This document shows positions 41,727-51,710 of a stretch of DNA of 64,000 nucleotides, piece by piece (position 1 is the stretch's first letter; each line of letters starts with the position of its first letter). Made by a program: the position numbers and the translations under genes. Under the pieces are notes generated by a model that ran no database searches, was not told where the DNA came from, and saw nothing but the letters and a program-made list of their open reading frames with translations. Origin of the DNA: Entamoeba histolytica HM-1:IMSS (taxonomy: Eukaryota > Evosea > Mastigamoebida > Endamoebidae); assembly GCF_000208925.1 (NCBI RefSeq), contig NW_001914889.1, forward strand, positions 1 through 64,000, written 5' to 3'.

Positions 41727-43859
41727 TCAATCATCAAACAGTCGTTTTAAAGAACGTTTTTGATGAGTTAAGTCATTAAAGAAAGGAAAAAGATGAGAAA
41801 CTAATCGTGGGAATTTAAGATGAAGGAAATAGAGTTGTAATGAAGCATTTTTAATATCTTTAAATTTAGGTTCTATTAGAGTACGATATAAGACTCTCTT
41901 TTCTCTAATATTTAAATCTGTTTTATCAAAGTCAAATGATGTGATTGCATCAATGTTATGAGGTATGTCAACAATGATAGGAGTTTCAAAAAGAAAGATT
42001 GAATTGATAATTCTTTTTTTCATAGACTCGATTTCTTCTTGATCCCCTAAAAGTAATAGTTCAGTGTAATTAAAGTCTTTAAACATCTCATGTATTTTAA
42101 GTGTATTTTGTTCTTCATTTTCTTCGAAGGTTTCAAAATATGTGTCTAAAGTAGTAAAACAAACTGACTCTTTCAGGTCAACATAATTAATAACTTCTTC
42201 ATCTATACAATCAAACACCTGTTGTAATGGCATTGTGGCTTCTTTTAATTTTTTTGGAACAAACACTATTTTAATAAGATATTGTTTCATTTGTTCTTCA
42301 TTAATCCAGTTTTTTAGTTCTTCATTAATCAATAATACAATTCGTTGTTCTTCATTACCTGTTTTCTTTCTTTGTTCAGTGGCAAATGGTATAACTTCAT
42401 CAAATAACCATAATAAAAAGCATTCTTCATTTATGTAACCATCAGATGTATCTTTAAAATATACTTTGTCATTAAAAAGTAATGTCATTTGTTTTTTAAC
42501 AATTTCTTTTACACAACATAAAGGACGAGCACCTTTTCCATCTCCATTAATACAAAGTATGACACTTGCTTTCATTTCTTTAATTTCTTCACTCTTTCTC
42601 ATTCTTCCACTTCTTGTAGTCCATCCACTACTTTTTTTTAAATTAGGTGGTTCATAAACGTCACAACAAATAATTAAAGATAAAGGAACACCTTCAATAA
42701 CCTTTACTAATTCATTAACAAAATTATTAACTGTTGCAATAATATCATTTTTATGTTTTAATTTTTCTTTAATACTGTCATCTGGAGTGTCTTTAGTTAC
42801 AATAACATTGTCACTTTTTTTTCTTATATCTTCTTCGTTTTGTTCTTTTATTTCTTTCTTTTGAAGACTTTTTCTTTCATTCTTTACTTTTTTAAGTTCA
42901 ATCTCATTAATTTCTTTTTGTAATTCTTGATTAATTTCAATTAAATCTCCTGTATAATTACAACGATATGCTAAATTAAATTGCTCTTTAATAAGTCTAC
43001 TATTTTTAATAAGAAACTGAAGATATTCCATTATATGAATTTTCTTAAGAAAAGTAAAGCTTTTATTATTAAGTTGATTAACACAAAGTTCTATTGTTTT
43101 ATAAATTGGTTCATTTTCATCTCCATAATCTTTTGGTAAAACAAATACATCTATACCTGCTTTGTCTAATTGATGTTCTATATTTTTCATTAATTTAAAT
43201 ACAAAATGATTAATAATAATTAAGGCTCTTCCATTGTAATTTAATTTTTTTTTCTTTTCATTGATTTGTGGAACTAATGATTCAATACACCACTTTTGTA
43301 TATCAGTACATTTAATTGATAACATTAAATTAAATGAAAAAATACATTTCTTTTCCATTTCATTATAAGTACTTTTCTTTGCACATTCAGTTTTGTTAAG
43401 AACAATAAATGGATAAATAATATCACCATCTGGACTTAATCCTATGATTCCATTTGATAATCGGGATTCACGATCAATAAATACATCTCCTCCATCATAC
43501 TTAGAATAACACTCAATTTGTTTACCTTCATATAATTGAAATCCAAATGTATCACAACAATATACAAATTCTTTACGTATTGGTTTAATTAAAACTTCAA
43601 TTTGATTTTGAATCTCTTTAATATATTCATCACTTGACTGAACAAGAACACATTTTAATTTATGTAATTCTAACCCTATCCCAGAGAATACTTCATTAAT
43701 TTGTGTTGGTTGTTTATTATGAACTTCACGACAATATGTAGTTAATGTATTTTCTGTTATTGCAATATTTCTTTCCAACATGTCTTGGATATGACGGTTA
43801 AATTTAATATGATTCTTTAAGAATTGACTGTCAGGTATTTTTGTTCTGTCTTTACTCAT
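41727..43859 (-). CDS. transposase-derived protein with two degenerate DDE_1-like domains
   Basis: 710 residues, not a known Entamoeba housekeeping family to me. Residues about 20-60 look like a helical Tc5/CENP-B-type DNA-binding region. Residues about 95-265 and 395-560 each follow the pogo/Tigger/Tc5 (DDE_1) order. Copy 1 has YCCDTFGFQLY (D103), GIIGLSPDGDIIYPFIVLNK, LIIINHFVF where transposases have LLLDNxxxH, and VFVLPKDYGDENEPIYKTIEL. Copy 2 has IICCDVYEPP (D400), SGWTTRSGR, VILCINGDGKGARPLCCV, WLFDEVIPF, VLLINEEL (Asp lost) and IVFVPKKLKEATMPLQQVFD, matching FLPPNTTxLLQPLDxxV. A coiled linker (about 300-375) separates them. The first Asp is kept and the second catalytic Asp is lost in both, so it cannot transpose and is probably domesticated. 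No flanking terminal inverted repeats are seen. Assignment is by pattern, not by search. Confidence 0.55.
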   Translation of the reverse strand: MSKDRTKIPDSQFLKNHIKFNRHIQDMLERNIAITENTLTTYCREVHNKQPTQINEVFSGIGLELHKLKCVLVQSSDEYIKEIQNQIEVLIKPIRKEFVYCCDTFGFQLYEGKQIECYSKYDGGDVFIDRESRLSNGIIGLSPDGDIIYPFIVLNKTECAKKSTYNEMEKKCIFSFNLMLSIKCTDIQKWCIESLVPQINEKKKKLNYNGRALIIINHFVFKLMKNIEHQLDKAGIDVFVLPKDYGDENEPIYKTIELCVNQLNNKSFTFLKKIHIMEYLQFLIKNSRLIKEQFNLAYRCNYTGDLIEINQELQKEINEIELKKVKNERKSLQKKEIKEQNEEDIRKKSDNVIVTKDTPDDSIKEKLKHKNDIIATVNNFVNELVKVIEGVPLSLIICCDVYEPPNLKKSSGWTTRSGRMRKSEEIKEMKASVILCINGDGKGARPLCCVKEIVKKQMTLLFNDKVYFKDTSDGYINEECFLLWLFDEVIPFATEQRKKTGNEEQRIVLLINEELKNWINEEQMKQYLIKIVFVPKKLKEATMPLQQVFDCIDEEVINYVDLKESVCFTTLDTYFETFEENEEQNTLKIHEMFKDFNYTELLLLGDQEEIESMKKRIINSIFLFETPIIVDIPHNIDAITSFDFDKTDLNIREKRVLYRTLIEPKFKDIKNASLQLYFLHLKFPRLVSHLFPFFNDLTHQKRSLKRLFDD

Positions 43860-44565
43860 TCAATTAACTATTTTTAGTTAGATTTTTTCTTTTACTTTTT
43901 TATTGGTAGTTATTTGTAATTTATTATTTTTAATTCTCTTTTTTCTTGTCTGATATTCCAAAAAAAAATCATTCAAATCAATGAAAATAATTTGAAATTT
44001 ACCTTTTTAATGAATGTAGTTTCTTTCTATTAAGGCAAAATATTTCTCATTTCACAGTCTTTTTAAATATAATATTTTTTATTGTTTATGTCTTATTCAA
44101 ATTATTGTGTACTACCAAAATTTATTGTTTGAGAATAACTCATTTGTCAATATTTTGTTTTTTATTTTATTAGACTCTTCTCTTTTTTCAATTATCTTTT
44201 TATGTGAGTATTAATGGAGTTTCCATTTAACTTTAATTGAAATAATACATAACAATGTCATTCAAAATAGTAATATTCTCAGAGTGTCTATGTCCAATAA
44301 TTAGAGCATTTCAGTATTTTGATATTATTAATTCAAAACATAAATAAAAAATATTATTAATATAAATATTCAATGTTATTAAAAATAAGAATCATTATAA
44401 ATATTCTTTTTTTATTGGTTATTTTGAAAAAACGATAAGAATTATTAACAATTAGAATGAAATGTTCAATAACATCAATAATTAAAATAAGTAAAATATA
44501 TTGTTTATAATTTTTAATAATAAACAAACTAATACAATAATTATATTTATAACTTAATTAATAGC
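43860..44565. other. AT-rich intergenic spacer
   Basis: About 0.7 kb between two minus-strand genes; A/T-rich, no gene, no terminal inverted repeat of a transposon found next to the DDE-like gene. Confidence 0.5.
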
Positions 44566-47500
44566 TCATAATAATTCATTATAATTTACATCTTCTAAAA
44601 CATATTGACTTGGCTGTTCATTGTTTAAACAATTATAGTATAATTCATTTAAAATTTCTACAACTTTATCATCTTTCATTTCAGTGGTTTGAAGTAAGTA
44701 ATTGAAAGCATTTTCGTTTCCACATTTAGCAGCTTGAAATAATAAAAAGGTTCCTTCACTTGGACAAAAATCAATTGGTCCATCTATTAACTCTTTTCCA
44801 ATTATTTGATCTACTAATGAACTTCTTTTCTTAATATCTTTTAAATAATGTAATTTCTTTTCTTTATGGAACAAAGTTAATGCAATTTTTTCTTTACAAC
44901 AATTTAACTCACTTGATCCATTCTGATAATATTTAAAAGCAAGCTTTGAGTTTTGGATAACACCAGCTCCATACTCATATAATAGTCCAAGATACCAATA
45001 TGATTCTTTAATATTTAAACTTAATGCTTCTTCAAATACACTTCTTGCTTCTTCAAATTGATAATAATACAACAAACATTTCCCATATATAATAAAAGCT
45101 CTTGCATGTCCATTTATAGAAGCAAGTTTACTCCAGTACATTGCTTTATCAATATTTCTTTGGGTTCCATCTCCATAATAATAACAATTTGAACAATTAA
45201 ACTGTCCACTAACAATACCTTTTTTTGCACTTCTTTTAAACCACTTAAACGCTTTCTTTTTGTTACACTCAACTCCTTCACCATCAAAATAACATCTTCC
45301 TAAATTACACATGGCTTTTCCACATCCTTCTTTAGCACTTTTATAGTACCATTTTACAGCTTCTTTCTTATTCACTTTAAAATTTTCTCCAAGATAATAC
45401 CAACACCCAACATTAAACATAGCAATACTACTTCCATTATTTGCAGCTTGTAATGTCCATTGGACATACAGTTCATTACTCATTTTAACACCTGTTCCAT
45501 ATTTGTAACAACTTGCAAGAAGACACTCTGCTTCTGCATATCCTAGTTCAGCTGATTTTTTAAGATACTCTATAGCTTTGTAGTCATCTTTCTCAACTCC
45601 GTCTCCATTAAAATAGCAGACTGATGCATTAAACATTCCCTCTTTACATCCCTTTTCTGAAGAACGAATAAAACATTGCACAGCTTCAACACAATCTCTT
45701 ACTTCATTTTCATACTCATTTCCACTAAACAATATCATTCCTTTATTATTCTCTGCAATTCCACTTCCTTGACCACTTGCAATGTTGAATAATTGCAATG
45801 CCTTATTTATTTGTTTACTTGTTCCATATCCTAATGAATAAAATACACCACTATTATTAATACCATAAACATCTCCACATATTGAAGCTTTATTAAATAA
45901 TTCTAATGCTATTTTATTTGATTCTGAATCTTCTTGAATCATAAACAATAATAATCCTAATTGTACTTCTGATCCAGGGTATTGTTCATTTACAAGTTGT
46001 CTTAATAACCTTTCACTTTTCAATAAGTTAGTTGGTTGGAGATATATTGACCGTTTTGCAAGTTCAAACATAGCATCTTTATTTCCATTTATAGTTAAAT
46101 ATTCTAAATATTTATTTATTTGTTCATCATTTAATCTAATAGAATTATCCATTAAATCTAATAACAATTCTTCTGACTCATAATCATTTTCATATAAACA
46201 CTCAATTAATAAGTCTATAGCTTCTTTGTACATATTTTCTTCAATATATATTTTACTTAATTCTTTTTTACACCAAAGATTTTTTCCTCCTTTTTTAAAT
46301 GCTTCTAATGCCTCTTTTCTTCTTCCTATCTTTTTCATTTCTTTTCCTTTAAAATACCAACTTTTCCCATCATTTCCATTATAATATGTATTTCTTATTG
46401 TAAATGATAATGTTGATTGGTTTAACTGAATATATTGAGTTCCTTCTAATATATAACCATGTTTCTCAATTTTAGGAATTGGACTAACCATCATTTCATT
46501 AGTTCCACTTCTTATTTTTTGTATTTTTTCAATTAACTCTTCACAACCCCATCTGTTTTTAGGGTCTTGGCTCCAACACCCTTCAATAATTGAATAAATT
46601 CTACTGGAAATAACAGTAGTTTGTTTTGGTCTTTTTCCTTCCAGTATGAATTGTTTAATTTCATAACTTTTCATCCCACTAAATAATTCTCTTTGTGAAA
46701 TAACTTCATATAACATCATTCCAAATGAATATATATCACATTCAAATCCATACATTTCCATTTTCATTACTTCAGGTGCCATATATGATATAGTTCCAAC
46801 ACCACCAGTCATATGACTTTCATCTTTTAATGTAGAACTTCCAAAATCAGTTAACTTTGCATTAATATCAACAACTTTTTTTGTATTAAATAAAACAACA
46901 TTTGCAGGTTTAATATCACGATGAATAATATTGTTACGATGAAGAAATTGAATTCCTTTTAAAACATCAATCAAAACCTTCATTTTAATCTCATAATTCA
47001 TTTCTTTCAAACATTTATCAAAACTACCACAAGGAGCAAGTTCCATGATAATATGAACTGTTGCTGAATAATAAACCATTCCATAACACTGTATTAAAAA
47101 GGGATTTCTAAGTGATGTAATAATTTGTAATTCTTTTTCTATTAAGTCTAAAGACCCATTAATTCGTTTTATCGCACATTTCATTGAATTATAAACACCT
47201 TCAAAAACTATCCCAAAACTTCCACGTCCAAGTTCTTTTTTTGAGTCTAACCCCTGTATAAATTGTGGGTTTATCCATAATGAAGGTTCACTAGTAAATT
47301 TAAAATCATAAGATTTCCATTGGGTTAAATTCAAAAAAATAAAAACAGAACAATCTATATAACATGAACAGAAAGGTTTAACACAAATAGTTAATTCTTT
47401 AATTTCATTAGGTTGAAGTAACAATTTACGAGGATGAAACTCTATTGAATACATCTCATTTTGTATATTACTAACAGTAATAACTTGAGATGATTGAGTT

Positions 47501-47682
47501 TTATTGATGTATTTTGACACAATGATTGTTTCTTTCATTACTATAAGTTGCTTTTCATTTTTTATGACAACTGTTTTTTCATTACTGTTAAGTTCTTTTC
47601 CATCAATAATTATATAATCATCTTTTTTCTCTTCAACTGAATCTTCCTCAAATTCATTAAAATCAAAATCTTGACTATTCAT
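44566..47682 (-). CDS. protein kinase fused to Sel1-like repeats
   Basis: 1038 residues. Residues about 40-145 form a beta-rich domain (IEFHPRKLLLQPNEIKELTI...KPFCSCYIDCSVFIFL) of the sort found before many Entamoeba kinases. The kinase domain (about 150-400) has LGRGSFGIVFEGVYNSMKCAIKR (Gly-loop, Lys), IHRDIKPANVVLF, LTDFGSS, GGVGTISYMAPEVM and CDIYSFGMMLYEVIS; it is tyrosine-kinase-like in appearance. From about 440 to 980 a run of TPR/Sel1 repeats follows, each with the A..LG..Y..G.GV..d..KA..w..kaA..G pattern (for example LGRCYFDGEGVECNKKKAFKWFKRSAKKG). I count roughly eight to nine Sel1 units. No signal peptide or membrane helix, so it is cytosolic. Kinase plus Sel1 fusion resembles Dictyostelium/Acanthamoeba signalling proteins; the Sel1 part likely binds partners or substrates. 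Confidence 0.85.
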   Translation of the reverse strand: MNSQDFDFNEFEEDSVEEKKDDYIIIDGKELNSNEKTVVIKNEKQLIVMKETIIVSKYINKTQSSQVITVSNIQNEMYSIEFHPRKLLLQPNEIKELTICVKPFCSCYIDCSVFIFLNLTQWKSYDFKFTSEPSLWINPQFIQGLDSKKELGRGSFGIVFEGVYNSMKCAIKRINGSLDLIEKELQIITSLRNPFLIQCYGMVYYSATVHIIMELAPCGSFDKCLKEMNYEIKMKVLIDVLKGIQFLHRNNIIHRDIKPANVVLFNTKKVVDINAKLTDFGSSTLKDESHMTGGVGTISYMAPEVMKMEMYGFECDIYSFGMMLYEVISQRELFSGMKSYEIKQFILEGKRPKQTTVISSRIYSIIEGCWSQDPKNRWGCEELIEKIQKIRSGTNEMMVSPIPKIEKHGYILEGTQYIQLNQSTLSFTIRNTYYNGNDGKSWYFKGKEMKKIGRRKEALEAFKKGGKNLWCKKELSKIYIEENMYKEAIDLLIECLYENDYESEELLLDLMDNSIRLNDEQINKYLEYLTINGNKDAMFELAKRSIYLQPTNLLKSERLLRQLVNEQYPGSEVQLGLLLFMIQEDSESNKIALELFNKASICGDVYGINNSGVFYSLGYGTSKQINKALQLFNIASGQGSGIAENNKGMILFSGNEYENEVRDCVEAVQCFIRSSEKGCKEGMFNASVCYFNGDGVEKDDYKAIEYLKKSAELGYAEAECLLASCYKYGTGVKMSNELYVQWTLQAANNGSSIAMFNVGCWYYLGENFKVNKKEAVKWYYKSAKEGCGKAMCNLGRCYFDGEGVECNKKKAFKWFKRSAKKGIVSGQFNCSNCYYYGDGTQRNIDKAMYWSKLASINGHARAFIIYGKCLLYYYQFEEARSVFEEALSLNIKESYWYLGLLYEYGAGVIQNSKLAFKYYQNGSSELNCCKEKIALTLFHKEKKLHYLKDIKKRSSLVDQIIGKELIDGPIDFCPSEGTFLLFQAAKCGNENAFNYLLQTTEMKDDKVVEILNELYYNCLNNEQPSQYVLEDVNYNELL

Positions 47683-48109
47683 TCAACACTTTTTCTTTAA
47701 AATATTTTTTTTAAGTTTTGTTATTATTTATATAAAAATGTTTTTTAAAACTAAATAATTAATTAAAAAAGCAAAATAACTTATTAGGTAAAATTTTTTA
47801 TTATCTCTGACAAAAATGTATTAAAATAATTATAATCATACCAACGTAGTAAAAGAAATAAAACAGAAATAGATTTGTCTTTTATCACTAAACAACAATT
47901 TATAAATTTAATTATCCGAGTTATGTCATAGAATATGTTCCACTTTCAATAATATTATTACTATTTTCTTTTAACACAATACTTAAATGAATATTAATTT
48001 TAATTGAATATCTACCAAAAACATTAAAAAAACCTTTATGGTTTATTTTCATTAAACAATAGATCTTGATAAAATGAAAAACTAAAAAATTTTAATACAT
48101 CACCATAGA
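47683..48109. other. intergenic spacer between divergent genes
   Basis: 427 bases separating the start of the kinase/Sel1 gene (minus) from the start of the Derlin gene (plus); must hold both promoters. No coding sequence seen. Confidence 0.5.
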
Positions 48110-48926
48110 ATGGAAATTTTGAATGTCTTTGCTGGATATCCTATAATAACTCGAACCATTTTAATTATGATTATAAGCCTTTTTGTGTTAATGAAAGTTC
48201 GAATAATTCATATCTCACAACTATCATTTGACGTTGATGCAATTCTTTCTGGTGAAATTTGGAGATTAGTTACACCATTTCTAGTGTATTCTGATAGGTT
48301 TAGTATTTGGTTTTTATTTGAGCTTTTGTTTATGTTTGTTATTCTTTTATTTTAACTATATTCTTTAAATAAACTAACGTAATAGCTCTCAGGCATTATC
48401 TCAAATTGAACAAACTTATAGAAGTTGGTTACATTGTTTATGGGTTATTTTTATAGGATGTTCAGGGATTTTAGTTTTGTCTTTTACATTTCATTTTATA
48501 GGTTATGTCCCAGGACAACTCCCTTTATTATTCAATTCATTTTCTAACTTTATAATTTATCTCTGGTCAAAACAAAATAGAGAACAAAGAGTCGTAATGT
48601 TCTTCATATTTGTTATACCTCTTGTATATTTCCCCTGGATTTCTCTATTACTTCATGTCTCCTTTATAAGTGAAGCTATTAACGACATTTATGGCATTTT
48701 TATTGGTCATGTTGTTTATTGGTTAGAAACAGTGTTCCCAATGTACTATAACTGGAAACCACTAGAATTACCAAAATTCTTGTATGACCTTTTCATTCAT
48801 CCTATTCATCTAGAAGAAGAGCAAAACCCTAATATCGAACTCAATGAAGAAAATCAAATAGAAGGTCAACAACTCAATGAAGAAAATCAAATAGAAGGTC
48901 AACAACTTAATGAAAATGATGAATAA
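48110..48926 (+). CDS. Derlin (Der1-family ERAD membrane protein)
   Basis: Two exons: 48110-48333 and 48386-48926, intron 48334-48385 (52 bases, GTTTGT...AATAG, phase 2). Product 254 residues. Derlins are inactive rhomboid relatives that form the retrotranslocation channel for misfolded ER proteins with Hrd1 and p97. The conserved Trp-Arg loop is present (ILSGEIWRLVTPFLVYSD, about 47-64), followed by membrane helices up to about 205 (FSIWFLFELLFI, WLHCLWVIFIGCSGILVLSF, QLPLLFNSFSNFIIYLW, VVMFFIFVIPLVYFPWISLLL, IYGIFIGHVVYWLETVFP). No rhomboid Ser-His dyad. The C-terminal tail is acidic and contains two exact copies of the 11-residue unit LNEENQIEGQQ, with a third truncated. It lacks the p97-binding SHP box (FxGxGxRL-like) seen in animals, as far as I can tell. 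Confidence 0.78.
48840..48905 (+). repeat. 33-base tandem coding repeat in Derlin tail
   Basis: Two contiguous copies of a 33-base unit encoding LNEENQIEGQQ, followed by a partial third. The copies are essentially identical, suggesting recent slippage and possible strain length variation. Confidence 0.75.
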
Positions 48927-49006
48927 GAAAGTCCTTAAAAATGTCAGACCAATAAAGCTCATGAGCACTAAATAAATATAATATAAATGAAAATTAAGTC
49001 TATCAT

Positions 49007-49266
49007 TTGATTATAGTTGAAATAAAAAAAGAAGAAAAGAAGAGAAAAAAAAGAAAAAGAAAATAATTTTGTTATTTGAATAAAAGAAGATTTTTGTTTT
49101 TTTGGATTGTTTAATTCTTCATTTAATAGAAATGTCTTTCATTTTTTATTTCACTTTTTAACTTAATTCAATATCATCAATCAATTCATCAATTAATATA
49201 CATTATATATCTTTCATCAATTAATAGAATGTGAAAAATTAAATATTTCAAATCTCAATTAATAAA
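49007..49266 (+). repeat. inverted repeat copy A (260 bp)
   Basis: 260 bases whose reverse complement is identical, at every base I compared, to 56236-56495. Outside these limits the two flanks diverge at once (GATTAATA... versus unrelated). Contents: a T/A spacer with an AATTAATTGATGAA-type stretch and a purine-rich AAAGAAGAAAAGAAGAG tract; no coding capacity and no terminal inverted repeats or target duplications seen. Copy A lies between the 3' end of Derlin and the 3' end of a decayed gene. Confidence 0.85.
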
Positions 49267-49276
49267 GCAATTAATT

Positions 49277-49976
49277 AAATATTAATAGAACTAGCTTCTA
49301 TTGTTCTTGTATCAGGGGAGACTAATTCTGTCAATTCATCTTCGTCTAGCAACTTTACGGAGTATGTTTGATTGTGATAGGAGCTGTATTCCATGACACC
49401 CATCATGTTTTTTATTACAAGGTTTTTAATTTCTTTAATAATGTCAATGTTAATTTTTAATTCTTTAATTCTTTAATTAATCTAATATTTTCTTTGTTTA
49501 CTAATCCATTGATTGAAACTATTATTGGAATTATTTTTTCATCTTTTATTTTCTCTATTCTCTTAACTATTCTAATTTTTTATTAGAATCAAACATTATT
49601 TTATTTGTATTGATTCTGATTATTTCATCTTTATTAAATTTAATTCTTTCTTTGATTATTCTCATCATATATTTTAGGTACTTTATTCTTTCTAGTGCTT
49701 TAACTTTTATTCATTCTTCATCATATTCTTTTAATTTCATGATGCACTTGATTCTGTACAATTTCATTGACTAAATCTTCTAGTCTATTTATTTTCTTTA
49801 GGATTTCTTTTATTTTGGAGATAGAGGTGCATACACATTGAAATATTCATATCATCTTGCAGATCATTCATTCTAATTCCTGACCATACCCATCTATTAT
49901 TAATTTCCATTATTAATCGGTCAGCTTCTTTTCTTTTCCAGTAGTAATTAATGTTTGTACATTTTTCTATTTTCAT
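49277..49976 (-). pseudogene. decayed coiled-coil gene of unknown family
   Basis: Minus strand. A 63-codon start (MKIEKCTNINYYWKRKEADR, ATG at 49976, stop near 49785) continues in another frame as ISKIKEILKKINRLEDLVNE, then shifts again to VKRIEKIKDEKIIPIIVSIN and finally IKNLVIKNMMGVMEYSSYHN...LVSPDTRTIEASSINI with a stop near 49277. Several frameshifts and stops are needed to read through, and no intron with a GTTTGT donor repairs them. The product would have been about 230 residues, Lys/Ile-rich with coiled coil. I do not recognise the parent family. Copy A of the 260-bp repeat begins just beyond its stop codon. Confidence 0.5.
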
Positions 49977-50726
49977 TTTTTTATTTTATTGATGAGAGTG
50001 TTAAGGTATTCTTCATCATTTTCTGTAGTGAATAATATCAATAATAAATATATTTAATTTCTAAGATAATTTAATTATTTTTATAATTGAATAAATTGTA
50101 TAAAATATCCTTTTTTTTTCTTGGATAGTTGAATAAGTATTTAATTCCAAACCTAATAATAATATCAATGCCAACAATGGTATGTTCATTCAATAAATTT
50201 TTAATATACGTTTAATTAAAATAGTACTACAAAAATTAATTGACAATGAACAAAACTTATAATGAAAAAATTTGAAGATGTTAAAATAAAGAGAAAACAA
50301 AGACAAGTATTTTGTCATCTTCGAACAAAAATATGAAATTACGTTGTATAGAGCTTTTTTAAAGAGTAATAATCAATAATAATTAAAATTATAAGAAAAA
50401 AACAGTTATCTTATTATTGTTACTTCTTTTTCATAAATGTCAATAAAAATTATTTTTTAAAAAGAATTTTTCTTGATAACAAGTAATTGTAAAATATACC
50501 CATTAATTTAGATTATATTTAACACCTTTGTATCTTAAAGTATTGTATTTTTTGTAAAAAAAATATGAAAAATAGAATAAAAAAGAAAATAATAATAAAT
50601 AATTTCTATTAGTAATGTTGGTTAATATTTATTTGAAAAAGAAATAATTTGAGTTAATTATAAGCGTATTTAATTATTTATATACTATTTGATTAACAAT
50701 CTTCTTATTTTTATAGTCAATTGTTA
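49977..50726. other. AT-rich intergenic region
   Basis: No gene or repeat is seen in this 750-base A/T-rich stretch between two minus-strand genes. Confidence 0.5.
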
Positions 50727-51563
50727 TTAATTTGAGTTTATTATTGGAATGAAACCCTCAAAATCCTATAATGATAAATGTTTTGAAGTTTTTTTGTAAT
50801 TGAAAAAGAACAACAAACATTAAATATTAAAGGATATAACCTAATCATTTCTCTTATTATATTTTCTTTGTCACTAGTATTACTACATACTAAATCATCC
50901 TTTGTCTCTTCAAAAAAAGATGGAAAAACACATGTAGCAATATTTTCTATAATAATTATTTTATGTTAATAAATTATTTTATAAAGAAATATAACAAACC
51001 ACACCCCATTTTATTTGTGTCTTGTTGAAGTGATATTTGATAAAAGAAGTTCATAAAAAAGATTAAATACTTTCTTTTTATCGGATCTATTCTTCTTAAC
51101 TCTAATTTAAAGGCAACAACAGTTCTTTGTATGTCACCCTTGTTCATTTGCTTAAGGATATTAGAAAATATTAGCATTTCATTTTTTGTTATTAATCCAG
51201 ATGGTAAATTTTTAACAAATGACAATAGTACTGATGTTAATTCATGTGTTATGTCACGACCGTCAGTGAACTTTGTAAAGCTCTCCTTTTTTGATAATTT
51301 ATGTTTTATTTTAGAGACCAAATCATAGTCACCAGGAGTTCTTATTACCCCAATACATTGGTCTATTAAATTAGTATAGTCTTTATAAACATAAAAAACA
51401 AACGGTTTAGTATATACTCACTCATGCCTATAAAAAAGAAAGGAAAACCATCTTTTAAATAGTCATCGGGTATTTTGTCTAGCTCAATACCAAAAGGTTT
51501 CTCTTCTTTTTTACCTTTTTTTTTTAAGTATGAAAGTACTTTATTACTAATAGTGCCTTTCAT
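50727..51563 (-). CDS. RhoGAP-domain protein, four exons
   Basis: Exons 51563-51404, 51362-51000, 50946-50819 and 50765-50727; introns 51403-51363 (41 bases), 50999-50947 (53) and 50818-50766 (53), all with GTTTGT donors and TAG acceptors and with matching phases. Spliced product is 229 residues and consists of almost nothing but a RhoGAP domain: FGIELDKIPDDYLKDGFPFF, arginine finger region CIGVIRTPGDY (Arg in IRTPG), DITHELTSVLLSFVKNLPSGLIT, RKYLIFFMNFFYQISLQQDTNKM, then ENIATCVFPSFFEETKDD. The catalytic Arg and the NKMxxxNIAxxxxP motif are kept, so it should stimulate GTP hydrolysis by Rho/Rac proteins, controlling the actin cytoskeleton. The last short exon (DFEGFIPIINSN) is the least certain; reading through instead adds a different tail of similar length. 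Confidence 0.78.
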
Positions 51564-51710
51564 ACTTCTTAGTATAAGCAGATTAAAAAGATAAGATCTA
51601 TAAATTTTATTTTATTCTTTCTTTGAAATATCATTCATGTTTCAATATTGGTATTTTTTATAAATGAATTAATATAAAAAAATAAAAAAAATTAATAATG
51701 ACTGAATAAT

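Noticed and set aside
41727..43859. An active transposon with terminal inverted repeats
   Set aside because: No inverted repeats or target-site duplication found in the flanks (41588-41726, 43860-44565), and the catalytic Asp is missing in both domains.
49007..49266. MITE-type transposon as the origin of the 260-bp repeat
   Set aside because: Ends are not inverted repeats of each other and no flanking direct duplication is visible, so I report it only as a repeat.
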